A stretch of DNA of 23,665 bases from assembly GCA_018715065.1 (NCBI GenBank), contig DVMJ01000004.1:1-23665 (forward strand), in the 5' to 3' direction. Every line of letters starts with the position of its first letter. Within the stretch, counting starts at the first letter, position 1. Shown here one piece after another: positions 7,151-15,425 of the stretch. The notes under the pieces are model-generated. The model ran no database searches. It was not told where the DNA came from and saw only the letters and a list, made by a program, of their open reading frames with translations. This DNA is from Fimiplasma intestinipullorum. GTDB lineage: Bacteria > Bacillota_I > Bacilli_A > Erysipelotrichales > Coprobacillaceae. The position numbers were made by a program, and so were the translations under genes.

Positions 7151-8578
7151 ATGATGAAAATACAATGTTCGGACTTTATACGTGACAAAATTGAAGAAAT
7201 GCAGGAATTCATTGATCGCTTGTCCGGCAAGTTTGAAAGAGTCAGTATTTTAGGGACGGATGTCAGTGGATTAACCTTTAGAGTTTCACGCACAGGCACA
7301 CAGCTTTCAGATTATGGTTTTAAAGAAAGAGGTTTTGTGGTGCGCGTTCTGAAGAATGGTCATTATTTTGAATACTCTTTTAACGAGTGGGATGAAATCG
7401 ATCACCTGGTAGAGACATTCATGGATGCTTTTCGGGCAAATAATGATCTGGTCAAAGAAGCTGAACTGAACTATTTTGATGAGCTCGGGGGCGATGATCA
7501 GATGGAATACGAAAGCATGGAAACAGAGGTCAAAACGACACTGGATGATCTCTCTTCTGCAGAGATCATGGAAAGACTCACCCATTTAAGAGACTGTGTG
7601 CTGGCCATCGATGAACGCATCCTGGATGTGGTCTTTGTCATCAACAATGTCCACACTTCAAAAGCCTATACCTCAAGCCTCAAGGCTTTAAGCCAATCGT
7701 ATATGCTGACAGATGCTATGGTGCAGGTGACGGTCAAAGAAGGTAATCAAGTACAGGCTGAAATGCAGGCGACCAGCGGCATGAAGGGAATGGAAGTCAT
7801 TGATGAGTTGGAAAAACTGGCTCAAAAAGCACTCAACGGCGCTTTGGAACTGCTGGGGGCCAAACGGATGAAACCGGGTGTGTATGATGTGATCACCGCT
7901 CCTGAAGTGAGCGGTCTGATTGCACACGAAGCCTTCGGACATGGCGTGGAGATGGACATGTTTGTCAAGAACCGGGCCAAGGCCAAGGATTATATGGGCA
8001 AACGGGTGGCTAGTGATCTGGTCACCATGATCGATGGTGCCAATGGCGTTGAGCAGGTAGCCAGCTATCTCTTTGATGATGAAGGAACGCTGGGACATCA
8101 GACGGTCCTGATCAAAAACGGGATCTTACAAAACGGAATCAGCGATCGTGCTTCGGCCTATCGTCTAGGTAAGGAACCGACGGGAAATGGTCGTCGAGAG
8201 TCTTACGAGCGCAAAGCTTATGCCCGTATGACAAACACGTATTTTGAAAAAGGCACTTCGAAATTAGATGAGATGATCGCATCTATTCAGTACGGTTTTT
8301 TATTGGAAGGCATGTTCTCGGGAATGGAAGATCCTAAACATTGGGGAATTCAATGTATTATTGCCAAAGCCAGAGAGATCGTTGATGGGAAACTGACGGG
8401 AGAAATCTATTCACCGGTCATTCTGACAGGGTATGTTCCAACGCTCTTGCAGTCCATTTCAATGGTTTCCGATGAAATTCAGTTATCCGGTACAGGCTAT
8501 TGCGGTAAAGGACATAAAGAGTGGGTTCGCGTTTCGGATGGTGGACCTTATCTCAAAGCGAAAGCGAGGTTAGGTTAA
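7151..8578 (+). CDS. tldD: TldD-type metallopeptidase subunit
   Basis: 475 residues, the family's usual length. The zinc-binding HExxxH motif is HEAFGH at residues 259-264, followed by GVEMD. The C-terminal part has the conserved TGYCGKGH segment near 455. In the known TldD/TldE heterodimer this subunit carries the active site, which degrades unfolded peptides threaded into an internal cavity; in some hosts it also matures RiPPs such as microcin B17 or antitoxin CcdA-type substrates. ATG 7151 and ATG 7154 are both possible; the ribosome site is modest (GAAGTGAG). The stop overlaps the tldE ATG (TAATG). No RiPP precursor is visible nearby, so peptide turnover is the simpler role. Confidence 0.93.
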   Translation: MMKIQCSDFIRDKIEEMQEFIDRLSGKFERVSILGTDVSGLTFRVSRTGTQLSDYGFKERGFVVRVLKNGHYFEYSFNEWDEIDHLVETFMDAFRANNDLVKEAELNYFDELGGDDQMEYESMETEVKTTLDDLSSAEIMERLTHLRDCVLAIDERILDVVFVINNVHTSKAYTSSLKALSQSYMLTDAMVQVTVKEGNQVQAEMQATSGMKGMEVIDELEKLAQKALNGALELLGAKRMKPGVYDVITAPEVSGLIAHEAFGHGVEMDMFVKNRAKAKDYMGKRVASDLVTMIDGANGVEQVASYLFDDEGTLGHQTVLIKNGILQNGISDRASAYRLGKEPTGNGRRESYERKAYARMTNTYFEKGTSKLDEMIASIQYGFLLEGMFSGMEDPKHWGIQCIIAKAREIVDGKLTGEIYSPVILTGYVPTLLQSISMVSDEIQLSGTGYCGKGHKEWVRVSDGGPYLKAKARLG

Positions 8579-9852
8579 TGGAAACACTATTACAATGTTT
8601 AAAAGAACTCCAGGTCAGTGACTATCGTCTGGTAGAGACGATCTGTCATTCAAAAGAATTGTTTTTTATCACCAAAAAACTCGATCTGTCCAGAGCCAAA
8701 CAGGTGCGCAAATGGACGGTAACAGTCTATGAAGATCATGACCTGGACGGCAAGATGTATCGTGGCAGTGCGACCATGCAGTTTTATCCAACCATGACTA
8801 AAACCGAGATGGAAGCTGGGCTGCAGCAATTAAAAGAGATGGCACGTCTTGGTCGCCAGGACCCTTATCGTCTGCCTTCTGGCAGCACTGTCAGCCAGAC
8901 ACCCCCTAGTGAAGTGGAACTGATGCCTGATGTTTTGAAGATGATGCTTGAGCTGCCTGAAGAAAACGGTATCAGCATCAATTCATTTGAGATCTTTAGC
9001 CAGCATTACACCAGGCGCATTATTAATTCACGGGGTGTGGATGTGACTTTCTATTATACTGATCATGAAGTGGAACTTGTCTTGAATGCGCGCAATGACA
9101 AAGAGGAAGTCGAAATCTACGAGGATTATCGTTTTGGAAAACCAAGCGAGGTGGTCTTATCACGAGCGATGACAAGGGCCATGCGCCAGGCGGCAGATCG
9201 TCTGCAGGCTCGCCCATGTACTGCGATGCCGGAGGGAACGTCGATCGTGCTTTCCGGTAAGGATGTCGTGACGCTGTTCTCTTTCTATCTGAATCAGTTA
9301 TCGGCAGCCAGGATCTATCAGAAATACAGCCATCAGCAGATTGGACAGCCAATCACTGAGCAGATGGCAGTGGAGCCATGGCAGCTGGAAGGTTTAAAAC
9401 AGCTGGAAAATTCCAATCAGAATTTTGCTTTCGATGATGACGGGCGTCCGGTCAAAGATGTGCTGTTGGTCAAGGATGGCATTGTTGAACATTTCTTTGG
9501 CAGCCACCAGCATTTGAGCTATCTTGGTATTCAGGATGGTACCTCAGTCTATAATTTTAAGGTCAGTGGCGGCAAGCTGAGCCGTGAAGAACTGGAAGCC
9601 ATGCGCTATCTGGAAATTGTGGACATCTCCAGCTTCAGCGTGGATCCTCTGACCGGCGATTTTGCGGGCGAGATCCGTTTAGCTTATTATCATGACGGGA
9701 ATGGACAGACAACCGCTTATACCGGTGGTTCCTTCTCCGGAAACCTTAAACAGATGGGGCATTTGATGCGTTTGAGCCAGGATCTGACGAAATATAATTG
9801 TGCCGTTGTGCCTGAGTTTGTGGTGCTGCCTGATGTCAACCTGGCAGTTTAG
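8578..9852 (+). CDS. tldE: TldE/PmbA-type subunit
   Basis: 424 residues from ATG 8578, which overlaps the tldD stop by one base; an upstream GTG in frame lies inside tldD and is unlikely. It follows the TldE/PmbA fold (central segment INSRGVDVTFYYTD near 148, C-terminal GGSFSGNLKQMG near 385) and lacks an HExxxH motif, as expected for the non-catalytic partner. It should form the heterodimer that closes the chamber over the TldD zinc site. Two-gene tldD-tldE operons are common in bacteria and archaea. Its 3' end overlaps the following acetyltransferase start by 20 bp, so three genes are co-expressed. Confidence 0.9.
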   Translation: METLLQCLKELQVSDYRLVETICHSKELFFITKKLDLSRAKQVRKWTVTVYEDHDLDGKMYRGSATMQFYPTMTKTEMEAGLQQLKEMARLGRQDPYRLPSGSTVSQTPPSEVELMPDVLKMMLELPEENGISINSFEIFSQHYTRRIINSRGVDVTFYYTDHEVELVLNARNDKEEVEIYEDYRFGKPSEVVLSRAMTRAMRQAADRLQARPCTAMPEGTSIVLSGKDVVTLFSFYLNQLSAARIYQKYSHQQIGQPITEQMAVEPWQLEGLKQLENSNQNFAFDDDGRPVKDVLLVKDGIVEHFFGSHQHLSYLGIQDGTSVYNFKVSGGKLSREELEAMRYLEIVDISSFSVDPLTGDFAGEIRLAYYHDGNGQTTAYTGGSFSGNLKQMGHLMRLSQDLTKYNCAVVPEFVVLPDVNLAV

Positions 9853-10261
9853 TTCGATTGAGAAAGCGGACCTGGCCTGCCTGGCGGATATCTATTGTCA
9901 GGCTTTTGGCCAGGAGCCGTGGCATGAGTGTTGGACACAAGAGATGGCGCTTACACGTTTGACTTATTTTTACAAAACACCAGGCTTTGTCGGCTGGAAA
10001 GCCACAAAAGGGGATATGATCGGCGGCTTTGTGCTCGGTCATCGCATGCCTTATGTGGATCGTTGGATCTTTGATGTCAAGGAGCTATGTGTCTTGCCTT
10101 CGATTCAAGGACAGCATTTAGGTAGTCAGTTGTTTGAATATATGGAAAAAAGCGTGGCATTGCCTTTATCGCTCTATACGCATCCACAGCTGAAAGGCTA
10201 TTATGAGCGTTTGGGTCTGCAGCAGGATCCTTATTTGATGATGTCTAAAAAGATCGGTTAA
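9833..10261 (+). CDS. GNAT family N-acetyltransferase
   Basis: 142 residues from ATG 9833 (MSTWQFSSIEKADL); an ATG at 9800 is deeper inside tldE and less likely. The acetyl-CoA binding motif A appears as ELCVLPSIQGQHLGSQLF near residues 85-102, where His replaces the usual first glycine of the QxxGxG loop. The YYERLG segment near 123 is the typical C-terminal GNAT signature. The substrate is not predictable. It overlaps tldE by 20 bp, so the three genes form one unit. The last codons form the 5' arm of the terminator. Confidence 0.8.
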   Translation: MSTWQFSSIEKADLACLADIYCQAFGQEPWHECWTQEMALTRLTYFYKTPGFVGWKATKGDMIGGFVLGHRMPYVDRWIFDVKELCVLPSIQGQHLGSQLFEYMEKSVALPLSLYTHPQLKGYYERLGLQQDPYLMMSKKIG

Positions 10262-10277
10262 TAAACTGGTCTTTTTT
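10247..10277 (+). terminator. Terminator of the tldD-tldE-GNAT operon
   Basis: A 13-bp stem with two G-U pairs (10247-10259 with 10264-10276) and a 4-nt loop ends in a run of T. The 5' arm consists of the last GNAT codons, and the TAA stop enters the loop. Confidence 0.8.
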
Positions 10278-10288
10278 GCGTGCAAAGC

Positions 10289-10312
10289 AAAAAAAGTCAG
10301 CTTGGCTGACTT
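10289..10312 (-). terminator. Terminator of asnA
   Basis: An 8-bp perfect stem (10294-10301 with 10305-10312) with a TTG loop is followed on the minus strand by seven T. The asnA TAA (10311-10313) overlaps the stem base. Confidence 0.85.
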
Positions 10313-11330
10313 AGAGTAAATGAATATCATGAAGACGACAGATATCTCTTGTCTTCTCATCCCATAAGGAAGCTTGCACTTCTCCGATATGGGCTTTCTT
10401 AAGAAAATACATGCATAGACGTGATTGACCGATCCCGCCGCCGATCGTTAATGGCAATACCTGATTCAGAACTTCCTGGTGATAAGGAAGCTGGAGTCGA
10501 TCCAGGGCATTGGCTTTGGCTAGCTGCTCACGTAAGGCTTTGGCATCGACACGAATGCCCATGCTGCTCAGCTCTAAAGCGCAGTCCAGCAACGGGTACC
10601 AGACAAGGATATCTCCGTTCAAAGACCAGTCATCATAATCTGGCGCGCGGCCATCATGCGGTCTTCCGGATTTAAGAACATCTCCGATCTGAGACAGGAA
10701 AACAGCACCGTGTATTTTGGTGATGGCGCGTTCACGCTGTTTAGGGGTCAGTTCTGGATACATATCCTCGAGTTCCTGACTTGTCATAAAAGTAATGGCA
10801 CCGGGCAGACGGTCATCAGCCTGTTCGAGCTGCGGGTAATAGCGATGCATCAGGTATTCGATCTCCAGGAGGACATTGTAGATCTTATTGACAACATATT
10901 TCAAAAAGTCCATGCAGCGATCCTCTTCATTGATCACCAGCTCCCAGTCCCATTGATCAACATAGACCGAATGTAGATTGTCCAGTTCTTCGTCACGTCG
11001 GATCGCATTCATATCGGTGTAGAGACCTTCCAGCACGCCAAAGTGATAACGATGGAGTGCGTAACGTTTCCATTTGGCCAGAGAATGTACGATCTCGATG
11101 TGGTTTTCCTGAATATCCGGTATGTCAAATTGAACTGGTCTTTCGATACCGTTTAAATTGTCGTTCAGTCCGGTCCTGGCATTCACGAATAGTGGCGCAG
11201 AAACACGTGTCAGACGCAGCGATTCACCCAGCCGTCTTTCAAAGGTGTCTTTGATCAGCTTGATGGCCATTTCCGTTTGTAATAGATCCAGTTTTGGCTC
11301 GTAATTATCTGGAATCTTAATTTCACTCAT
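10311..11330 (-). CDS. asnA: Aspartate--ammonia ligase (asparagine synthetase A)
   Basis: 339 residues, standard for AsnA, which makes asparagine from aspartate, ammonia and ATP in the cytosol. The fold is related to class II aspartyl/asparaginyl-tRNA synthetases. Family landmarks are RLTRVSAPLF near residue 40, GLNDNLNGIERPV near 54, WKRYALHRY near 87, YVDQWDWE near 123 and the C-terminal GGGIGQSRLCM near 297, which corresponds to the class II motif 3 arginine. The ATG follows a purine-rich GGGGAGGGG. The promoter at 11360-11388 is close to consensus. Monocistronic. Confidence 0.96.
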   Translation of the reverse strand: MSEIKIPDNYEPKLDLLQTEMAIKLIKDTFERRLGESLRLTRVSAPLFVNARTGLNDNLNGIERPVQFDIPDIQENHIEIVHSLAKWKRYALHRYHFGVLEGLYTDMNAIRRDEELDNLHSVYVDQWDWELVINEEDRCMDFLKYVVNKIYNVLLEIEYLMHRYYPQLEQADDRLPGAITFMTSQELEDMYPELTPKQRERAITKIHGAVFLSQIGDVLKSGRPHDGRAPDYDDWSLNGDILVWYPLLDCALELSSMGIRVDAKALREQLAKANALDRLQLPYHQEVLNQVLPLTIGGGIGQSRLCMYFLKKAHIGEVQASLWDEKTRDICRLHDIHLL

Positions 11331-11359
11331 TGGATCCCCTCCCCTGTTGACTAAGAATA

Positions 11360-11388
11360 ATCATAAAGGATGAGAAAAGAAATGTAAA
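11360..11388 (-). promoter_or_regulatory. Predicted promoter of asnA
   Basis: On the minus strand TTTACA (11383-11388), a 17-bp spacer and TATGAT (11360-11365). Confidence 0.6.
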
Positions 11389-11449
11389 GCAAAAGTGGCC
11401 TGAAAAGGAAATCTGTTTTCATGAGCGGCCACAGAAAGATCAATCAAGC

Positions 11450-11472
11450 AAAAAAGAGGTCTGACGACCTCT
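11450..11472 (-). terminator. Terminator of chbG
   Basis: A 7-bp perfect stem (11455-11461 with 11466-11472), TGAC loop region and six T on the minus strand. The TAG stop (11471-11473) overlaps the stem base. Confidence 0.85.
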
Positions 11473-12229
11473 ATTGATGTTTGAGTGTACTGAAGTTCAC
11501 CAGTTCGATCCCGTGCGCCTTTAACCAAGAGGCAACGCGTGGATCCCGTAAAGTAGCCATTTCCTTGGTTCTAGGCAGAGCGTAGGAGCTGATATCCCGC
11601 AGTCTTTGATCCACAAACGCAGGATGACACATGAGCTCGCAGATCCCATCCTGTTCTAAAAGGGAACCGCGATCTTCCAGAAAGTATACCGGATCAGCAC
11701 TGTCTTCATAAAAGTTGCGTACAGCCCGTGCGACCTCGAAAGGATAATCCTTCAGCGGGGTATCCATGCCGAGTCTGACAGGAATGTCGTATTCTTTGGC
11801 CAGTTGAAAGACAACGGGCAGATGATGTTCGACCAGATGCACGTGATGATGTGAATCCAGGTGGGTTGGTTTGCGTCCCATCAGGGCAATGAAACGTTCG
11901 ATCTGTGCTTTCCATTCCCGGTAAAGTTCGTCCAGATCGGCATGTGGTTTACCGGTCGGATAGGTAGCCGGACGTCTGAAATTCCCGTTTTCATCCGTAT
12001 AGCTTTTGGCACCTTCTACCAGCGGACGACCAATCGTCAAAACCAGATGGCATCCTACCCCTAGATCAGGATGTGCCTTTGCCAGCTGGCAGGCCAATTC
12101 ACAAAATGGCATATTGACCATCAGGGTCGTTGAAGTGACGATCCCGTCTTCGTGAGAGCGAATGATCCCTAGTGTTGAGCCTTCTGTCAAGCCGAAATCA
12201 TCGGCGTTGACAATGAGTTTTTGAAGCAT
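11471..12229 (-). CDS. chbG: ChbG/YdjC family carbohydrate deacetylase
   Basis: 252 residues, normal for this family of metal-dependent deacetylases that remove acetyl groups from chito-oligosaccharides or N-acetylglucosamine derivatives. The metal and catalytic motifs are visible: VNADDFG at residues 7-13 (Asp10/Asp11), GCHLVLT around His61, and THLDSHHHVH at 122-131. AGGAGGT lies at a good distance before the ATG. A TATAAT (12263-12268, minus) upstream lacks a clear -35. It stands alone rather than in a chitobiose PTS operon, so the substrate is uncertain; the symbol refers to the family. Confidence 0.88.
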   Translation of the reverse strand: MLQKLIVNADDFGLTEGSTLGIIRSHEDGIVTSTTLMVNMPFCELACQLAKAHPDLGVGCHLVLTIGRPLVEGAKSYTDENGNFRRPATYPTGKPHADLDELYREWKAQIERFIALMGRKPTHLDSHHHVHLVEHHLPVVFQLAKEYDIPVRLGMDTPLKDYPFEVARAVRNFYEDSADPVYFLEDRGSLLEQDGICELMCHPAFVDQRLRDISSYALPRTKEMATLRDPRVASWLKAHGIELVNFSTLKHQ

Positions 12230-12322
12230 GTTAGAAACCTCCTTTATGCTGCTTTCTTCTCTATTATAGATGAAAGCGATTTATTTTTCTTGGCTTTTTA
12301 GATTTATGAAAAATATATTCAT

Positions 12323-12356
12323 TTATACTTTTCAAAACTGAAAGTTATGATAAAAT
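12323..12356 (+). promoter_or_regulatory. Predicted promoter(s) of the rdgB operon
   Basis: Two overlapping arrangements: TTATAC (12323-12328), 17 bp, TATGAT (12346-12351); and TTTTCA (12329-12334), 16 bp, TAAAAT (12351-12356). Confidence 0.5.
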
Positions 12357-12381
12357 AGATAAAGTATTGAAGGAGGTAACT

Positions 12382-12981
12382 ATGAAAGAAATCGTAATGG
12401 CAACCAATAACGCAGATAAAGTCAAAGAGATGCAATCTTTATTTGCGGATTTAGATATTGAGGTCAAAGCATTAAAAGATGTTTTTGAAGAACCTATCGA
12501 AGTGGAAGAAACAGGAACAACGTTTGCCGAAAATGCGAAGCTGAAAGCGGAGACGATCTCCCGTCTGTTAGATCAGGTCGTTATTGCGGATGATTCCGGT
12601 CTGGAAATCGATGCCTTAAATAAAGAACCTGGTGTACATTCAGCTCGCTTTTTAGGCCATGACACTTCTTATGATATGAAAAATAGTTATTTGATCGAAT
12701 TATTGCGTGGTCAGACCAATCGTGCAGCACGTTATGTTTGTGCGATCGCCATGGCGATCCCAGGTCAGGAAACCATCATTTGTCAGGATACGATGGAAGG
12801 CGAGATTGCCTTGAAACCGGAAGGGAAAAATGGCTTTGGCTATGATCCGATCTTCTTTTTCCCACCTGCCAATAAAACCGCAGCGATGATGGATCTGGCT
12901 GAAAAGAATCAGTATTCCCATCGGGCGAAGGCGACGCGCCAGCTTTTGGCTAAAGTAAAGGATCTGATGAAAGATGCCTAA
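12382..12981 (+). CDS. rdgB: XTP/dITP diphosphatase (RdgB/HAM1)
   Basis: 199 residues from ATG 12382, which has AAGGAGGT just upstream; the in-frame TTG at 12367 lies in front of that site. The enzyme hydrolyses non-canonical purine triphosphates (dITP, XTP) to monophosphates, keeping them out of DNA and RNA. Landmarks are MATNNADKVKE near residue 5, IADDSGLEIDAL near 70, PGVHSARF near 84, NGFGYDPIFF near 152 and SHRAKA near 179. The gene ends 8 bp inside trmL, which makes the start of a three-gene housekeeping operon. Confidence 0.95.
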   Translation: MKEIVMATNNADKVKEMQSLFADLDIEVKALKDVFEEPIEVEETGTTFAENAKLKAETISRLLDQVVIADDSGLEIDALNKEPGVHSARFLGHDTSYDMKNSYLIELLRGQTNRAARYVCAIAMAIPGQETIICQDTMEGEIALKPEGKNGFGYDPIFFFPPANKTAAMMDLAEKNQYSHRAKATRQLLAKVKDLMKDA

Positions 12982-13483
12982 TCATATTGTTTTAGTTCAT
13001 CCTGCGATTCCGCAGAATACCGGTAATATCATGCGCAGCTGTGTTGCAGGCAAGGCAACGCTGCATTTGATCAAGCCGCTTGGCTTTTCTTTGGATGATA
13101 AACACATGAAACGTTCAGGATTGGATTATGTGCAATATTTGAAGATGTATGTCTATGAAAACTGGGAAGAGTTTGTCCAAAAAAATCCTGGGGAATATTA
13201 TTTCCTTACCCGCTATTCCAAGAAGGCTTACAGTGATTTTGATCTGAGTGATGCCAGTAAAGAGAATTACTTTATCTTAGGGCATGAACACGACGGGATC
13301 CCACATGAGATCCTGAAAGCACATCTGGATCGCTGTATGCGTATTCCGATGAGCGAAGAAGTGCGCAGTCTGAATTTATCTAACTGTGCCATGATGATCT
13401 TATATGAAGCTTTAAGACAACAGGATTTTCCGGGCTTGTCTAAGGTTGAAGTCCAGAAAGGAGAAGATTTCCTCTATGAGTAA
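12974..13483 (+). CDS. trmL: tRNA (cytidine(34)-2'-O)-methyltransferase TrmL (SPOUT)
   Basis: 169 residues, normal for the minimal SPOUT methyltransferases that 2'-O-methylate the wobble base of certain leucine tRNAs. HPAIPQNTGNIMR at residues 9-21 and the C-terminal knot segment SLNLSNCAMMILYEALRQ near 135 are diagnostic. The S-adenosylmethionine loop reads LGHEHDGIP near 101 where relatives usually show FGxExxGLP, a mild divergence. The start overlaps rdgB by 8 bp and the end overlaps the next gene by 8 bp. Confidence 0.9.
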   Translation: MPNHIVLVHPAIPQNTGNIMRSCVAGKATLHLIKPLGFSLDDKHMKRSGLDYVQYLKMYVYENWEEFVQKNPGEYYFLTRYSKKAYSDFDLSDASKENYFILGHEHDGIPHEILKAHLDRCMRIPMSEEVRSLNLSNCAMMILYEALRQQDFPGLSKVEVQKGEDFLYE

Positions 13484-14123
13484 AAAACTTAGGGATATTC
13501 TCCTTTCTTTCGATTGCTGTTTGTTTTTGCTTTTGACGGCCGTCTTTGTGACCATCCTCGTCTGTCCTGTGATTCATCATTGGGATATTGAGCGCTATGG
13601 TCTATGTGAATTGAGCGGCTTGTCCAAAGAGATGATCCAGGCGGATTTTCATCGTCTGACCAGCTATCTTTGGATCTGGCATCGCGAACCGCTGCGTCTT
13701 GCTTATTTTCCGATGAGTGAGCAGGGGGCGATCCATTTTGCCGATGTGAAGGCGCTGTTAGATAGTCTGCAGCTGATCTGGCTGGTCAGCGGTATTGGCA
13801 GTCTTATCTTTGGGTATCGTCATATTCGCAGACACGAATATGAATTTATCAAATATACGGCATGGCTGGCGATCTTTGGACCGATTGGGCTGGCGCTGGT
13901 TGCCTCGATCAATTTCAATGCAGCTTTTACGTTATTCCATCAAATCTTCTTCTCGAATGATTACTGGATCTTCGATGCGCGCGTGGATCCCGTGATCCTG
14001 ATCTTACCAGAAGGCTTTTTCATGCATTGTTTTCTGGCGATTATCCTGATTGTTGTCCTTTTGGCAGCTGCTATGTTATGGCTGTATCGTTATTATGGGC
14101 GCAAGGAACTCAACGCTGTGTGA
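13476..14123 (+). CDS. TIGR01906/DUF1461 family integral membrane protein
   Basis: 215 residues from ATG 13476, preceded by AAAGGAG; the upstream in-frame TTG lies inside trmL. The family is recognised from the segment FHQIFFSNDYWIFDAR, then DPVILILPEGFF, near residues 156-186, which is its conserved signature. Membrane segments lie near 17-37, 103-118, 133-151 and 186-207. Function is unknown in the family, although it recurs near tRNA and nucleotide genes in Bacillota. It overlaps trmL by 8 bp. The TGA stop lies in the loop of the terminator. Confidence 0.85.
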   Translation: MSKKLRDILLSFDCCLFLLLTAVFVTILVCPVIHHWDIERYGLCELSGLSKEMIQADFHRLTSYLWIWHREPLRLAYFPMSEQGAIHFADVKALLDSLQLIWLVSGIGSLIFGYRHIRRHEYEFIKYTAWLAIFGPIGLALVASINFNAAFTLFHQIFFSNDYWIFDARVDPVILILPEGFFMHCFLAIILIVVLLAAAMLWLYRYYGRKELNAV

Positions 14124-14142
14124 GCCACAGCGTTTTTGTTTT
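14112..14142 (+). terminator. Terminator of the rdgB-trmL-DUF1461 operon
   Basis: A 9-bp stem (14112-14120 with 14126-14134) and 5-nt loop run into a T-rich tail. The TGA stop is in the loop. Confidence 0.88.
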
Positions 14143-14155
14143 AAAAAGGTTGTCC

Positions 14156-14189
14156 AAAAAAAGAGCGTCCTCGTTTTGAGAGGACGTTC
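14156..14189 (-). terminator. Terminator of the thioredoxin-like gene
   Basis: A 10-bp stem with one G-U pair (14163-14172 with 14180-14189), 7-nt loop and seven T on the minus strand. Confidence 0.85.
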
Positions 14190-14206
14190 ATTCTTGCAAT
14201 CGTGTT

Positions 14207-14629
14207 TTAGTTTGCCTGTTCTTTGAAATTGGACATGACTTTATCAAAGGTGAAATAACCAATGCTACCGTCACGTCTTTCTGTCATTGTTCCGTCAACA
14301 TAGATGTAGGTATGCGGATTGGTGGTATCGGAATTCATCCCATCTGGCAAGACGGTGCCTTCCGCCAGGGATGACAGATCCAGGTAGTAGACATGTGTCC
14401 CGCGATGCTTCAGTAAATAGGTTTCGATTGTGGTTTGGTAGACAGTATCTGCAGCACCCGTCACCAGTACGAAGTCATCACCATTGGCGATCTTTGTTTC
14501 AAGCTTATCTAAAGAGATCGTTGTATATTCAGCGCTCGTTGCCAGACGGTAGAGATACAAACCTAAAATACATACGATGACAATCCCGAAGACGCTTAAT
14601 TCCTTCCAGAATTTCTTTAAAATTTTCAT
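14207..14629 (-). CDS. Membrane-anchored thioredoxin-fold protein without CxxC
   Basis: 140 residues from the ATG at 14629, chosen because AAGGAGG lies 8 nt upstream; the frame stays open to 14839 but that part overlaps the divergent gene and its promoter. One N-terminal membrane segment (residues 12-30) is followed by an extracytoplasmic domain. The pattern FVLVTG, a helix, VYYLDLS near 80-86 and NPHTYIYVDG near 104-113 resembles thioredoxin-like bacteriocin-transport accessory proteins, including the cis-Pro position (Pro105). The active-site stretch reads GAADTVYQ (58-65), so both redox cysteines are absent; the only Cys (20) is in the membrane segment. It may be a binding or chaperone module. 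The fold is an eye-made inference. Confidence 0.6.
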   Translation of the reverse strand: MKILKKFWKELSVFGIVIVCILGLYLYRLATSAEYTTISLDKLETKIANGDDFVLVTGAADTVYQTTIETYLLKHRGTHVYYLDLSSLAEGTVLPDGMNSDTTNPHTYIYVDGTMTERRDGSIGYFTFDKVMSNFKEQAN

Positions 14630-14651
14630 AGAGTCAGCCTCCTTAGTTGTA

Positions 14652-14680
14652 ATCATACCAAATAGTCTATTGAATTTCAA
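14652..14680 (-). promoter_or_regulatory. Predicted promoter of the thioredoxin-like gene
   Basis: On the minus strand TTGAAA (14675-14680), a 17-bp spacer and extended -10 TGGTATGAT (TATGAT at 14652-14657). Confidence 0.65.
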
Positions 14681-14761
14681 CCGCAAAAAGATGTGAAATG
14701 CCAGGAAGCACACTATTTTGAGTCCGGTATTCCTGTTTTGAAGGGAGAGAAGGAATCGTGG

Positions 14762-14790
14762 TTGCCAAGAAATCGGGCCTATGGTAAAAT
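14762..14790 (+). promoter_or_regulatory. Predicted promoter of the 198-residue membrane protein gene
   Basis: TTGCCA (14762-14767), 17-bp spacer, extended -10 TGGTAAAAT (TAAAAT at 14785-14790). Confidence 0.65.
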
Positions 14791-14814
14791 GGAAAAAATG
14801 AAAGTGGTGAGAAA

Positions 14815-15411
14815 ATGTTTGATATACTTGTGGATACACGACGCAAACGTCTGGGATTAGTCCTGCTGGTGATGGCGATCTTATTGTTTTTTTTAATGGC
14901 CAGTGATCTGTTTTATGTGACAGGTATCTTCAGTAGCCGCTCGACCAGTGCCTTATTGGCCAGGATGGACGGTTCATCGACGAGTTTTTATGCTCGTTTG
15001 ATTGTTTTTTTATTGAATTCCAGTCTGACATCGCTTAGCTCCTGGTTGGCAATCGGTTTAGAATATCTCTTTGTTTTGCTGCGTTCATTGACCAATCTGG
15101 AATGGCTGTTAGTGATCGGACTGCTGCTATTCGTTCTCAGCCATCAGGAACGCATCAGTCGTTTTATGTTGTATATCCTGACACTGCATTTTATCCTGCG
15201 TTTTATTCTGGCAGGGGCGCTGACCCTGGTTTTTGGTGAGATCCTGGCAACCAATGATATCCATCTGTTGCTTAACGGGGTACACTATCTTTCTTTGGCG
15301 GCCATGATCATCCATGCCGGTATGTTGGTCGTGCTAGGTTATTATATCTATACGGTATGGATGCATGTGTATTTAGCTGCATTTAGAAAAAAGGATGCCT
15401 CTAATGGTTAG
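14815..15411 (+). CDS. Polytopic membrane protein, unknown
   Basis: 198 residues, not assigned to a family. Hydrophobic segments lie near residues 14-38, 60-90 (probably one or two), 96-108, 115-140 and 155-186, with basic ends (RRKR near 9, RKK near 192) that suggest cytosolic termini. AAGTGGTGAG precedes the ATG. It is divergent from the thioredoxin-like gene with a separate promoter, and its stop lies within the following bidirectional terminator. No enzymatic motif seen. Confidence 0.75.
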   Translation: MFDILVDTRRKRLGLVLLVMAILLFFLMASDLFYVTGIFSSRSTSALLARMDGSSTSFYARLIVFLLNSSLTSLSSWLAIGLEYLFVLLRSLTNLEWLLVIGLLLFVLSHQERISRFMLYILTLHFILRFILAGALTLVFGEILATNDIHLLLNGVHYLSLAAMIIHAGMLVVLGYYIYTVWMHVYLAAFRKKDASNG

Positions 15412-15425
15412 AGGGATCCTTTTTT
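15387..15425. terminator. Bidirectional terminator containing two stop codons
   Basis: A 12-bp stem with one mismatch (15393-15404 with 15408-15419), 3-nt loop, with six T on each strand. The plus-strand TAG (15409-15411) and the minus-strand TAG (15401-15403) of the converging genes are both inside the stem, and the genes overlap by 11 bp. Confidence 0.88.

Noticed and set aside
7151..9852. A RiPP maturation cluster around tldD-tldE
   Set aside because: I saw no precursor peptide, cyclodehydratase or exporter in the neighbourhood.
14630..14839. N-terminal extension of the thioredoxin-like ORF
   Set aside because: It overlaps the promoter and the divergent gene; the ATG at 14629 has AAGGAGG.
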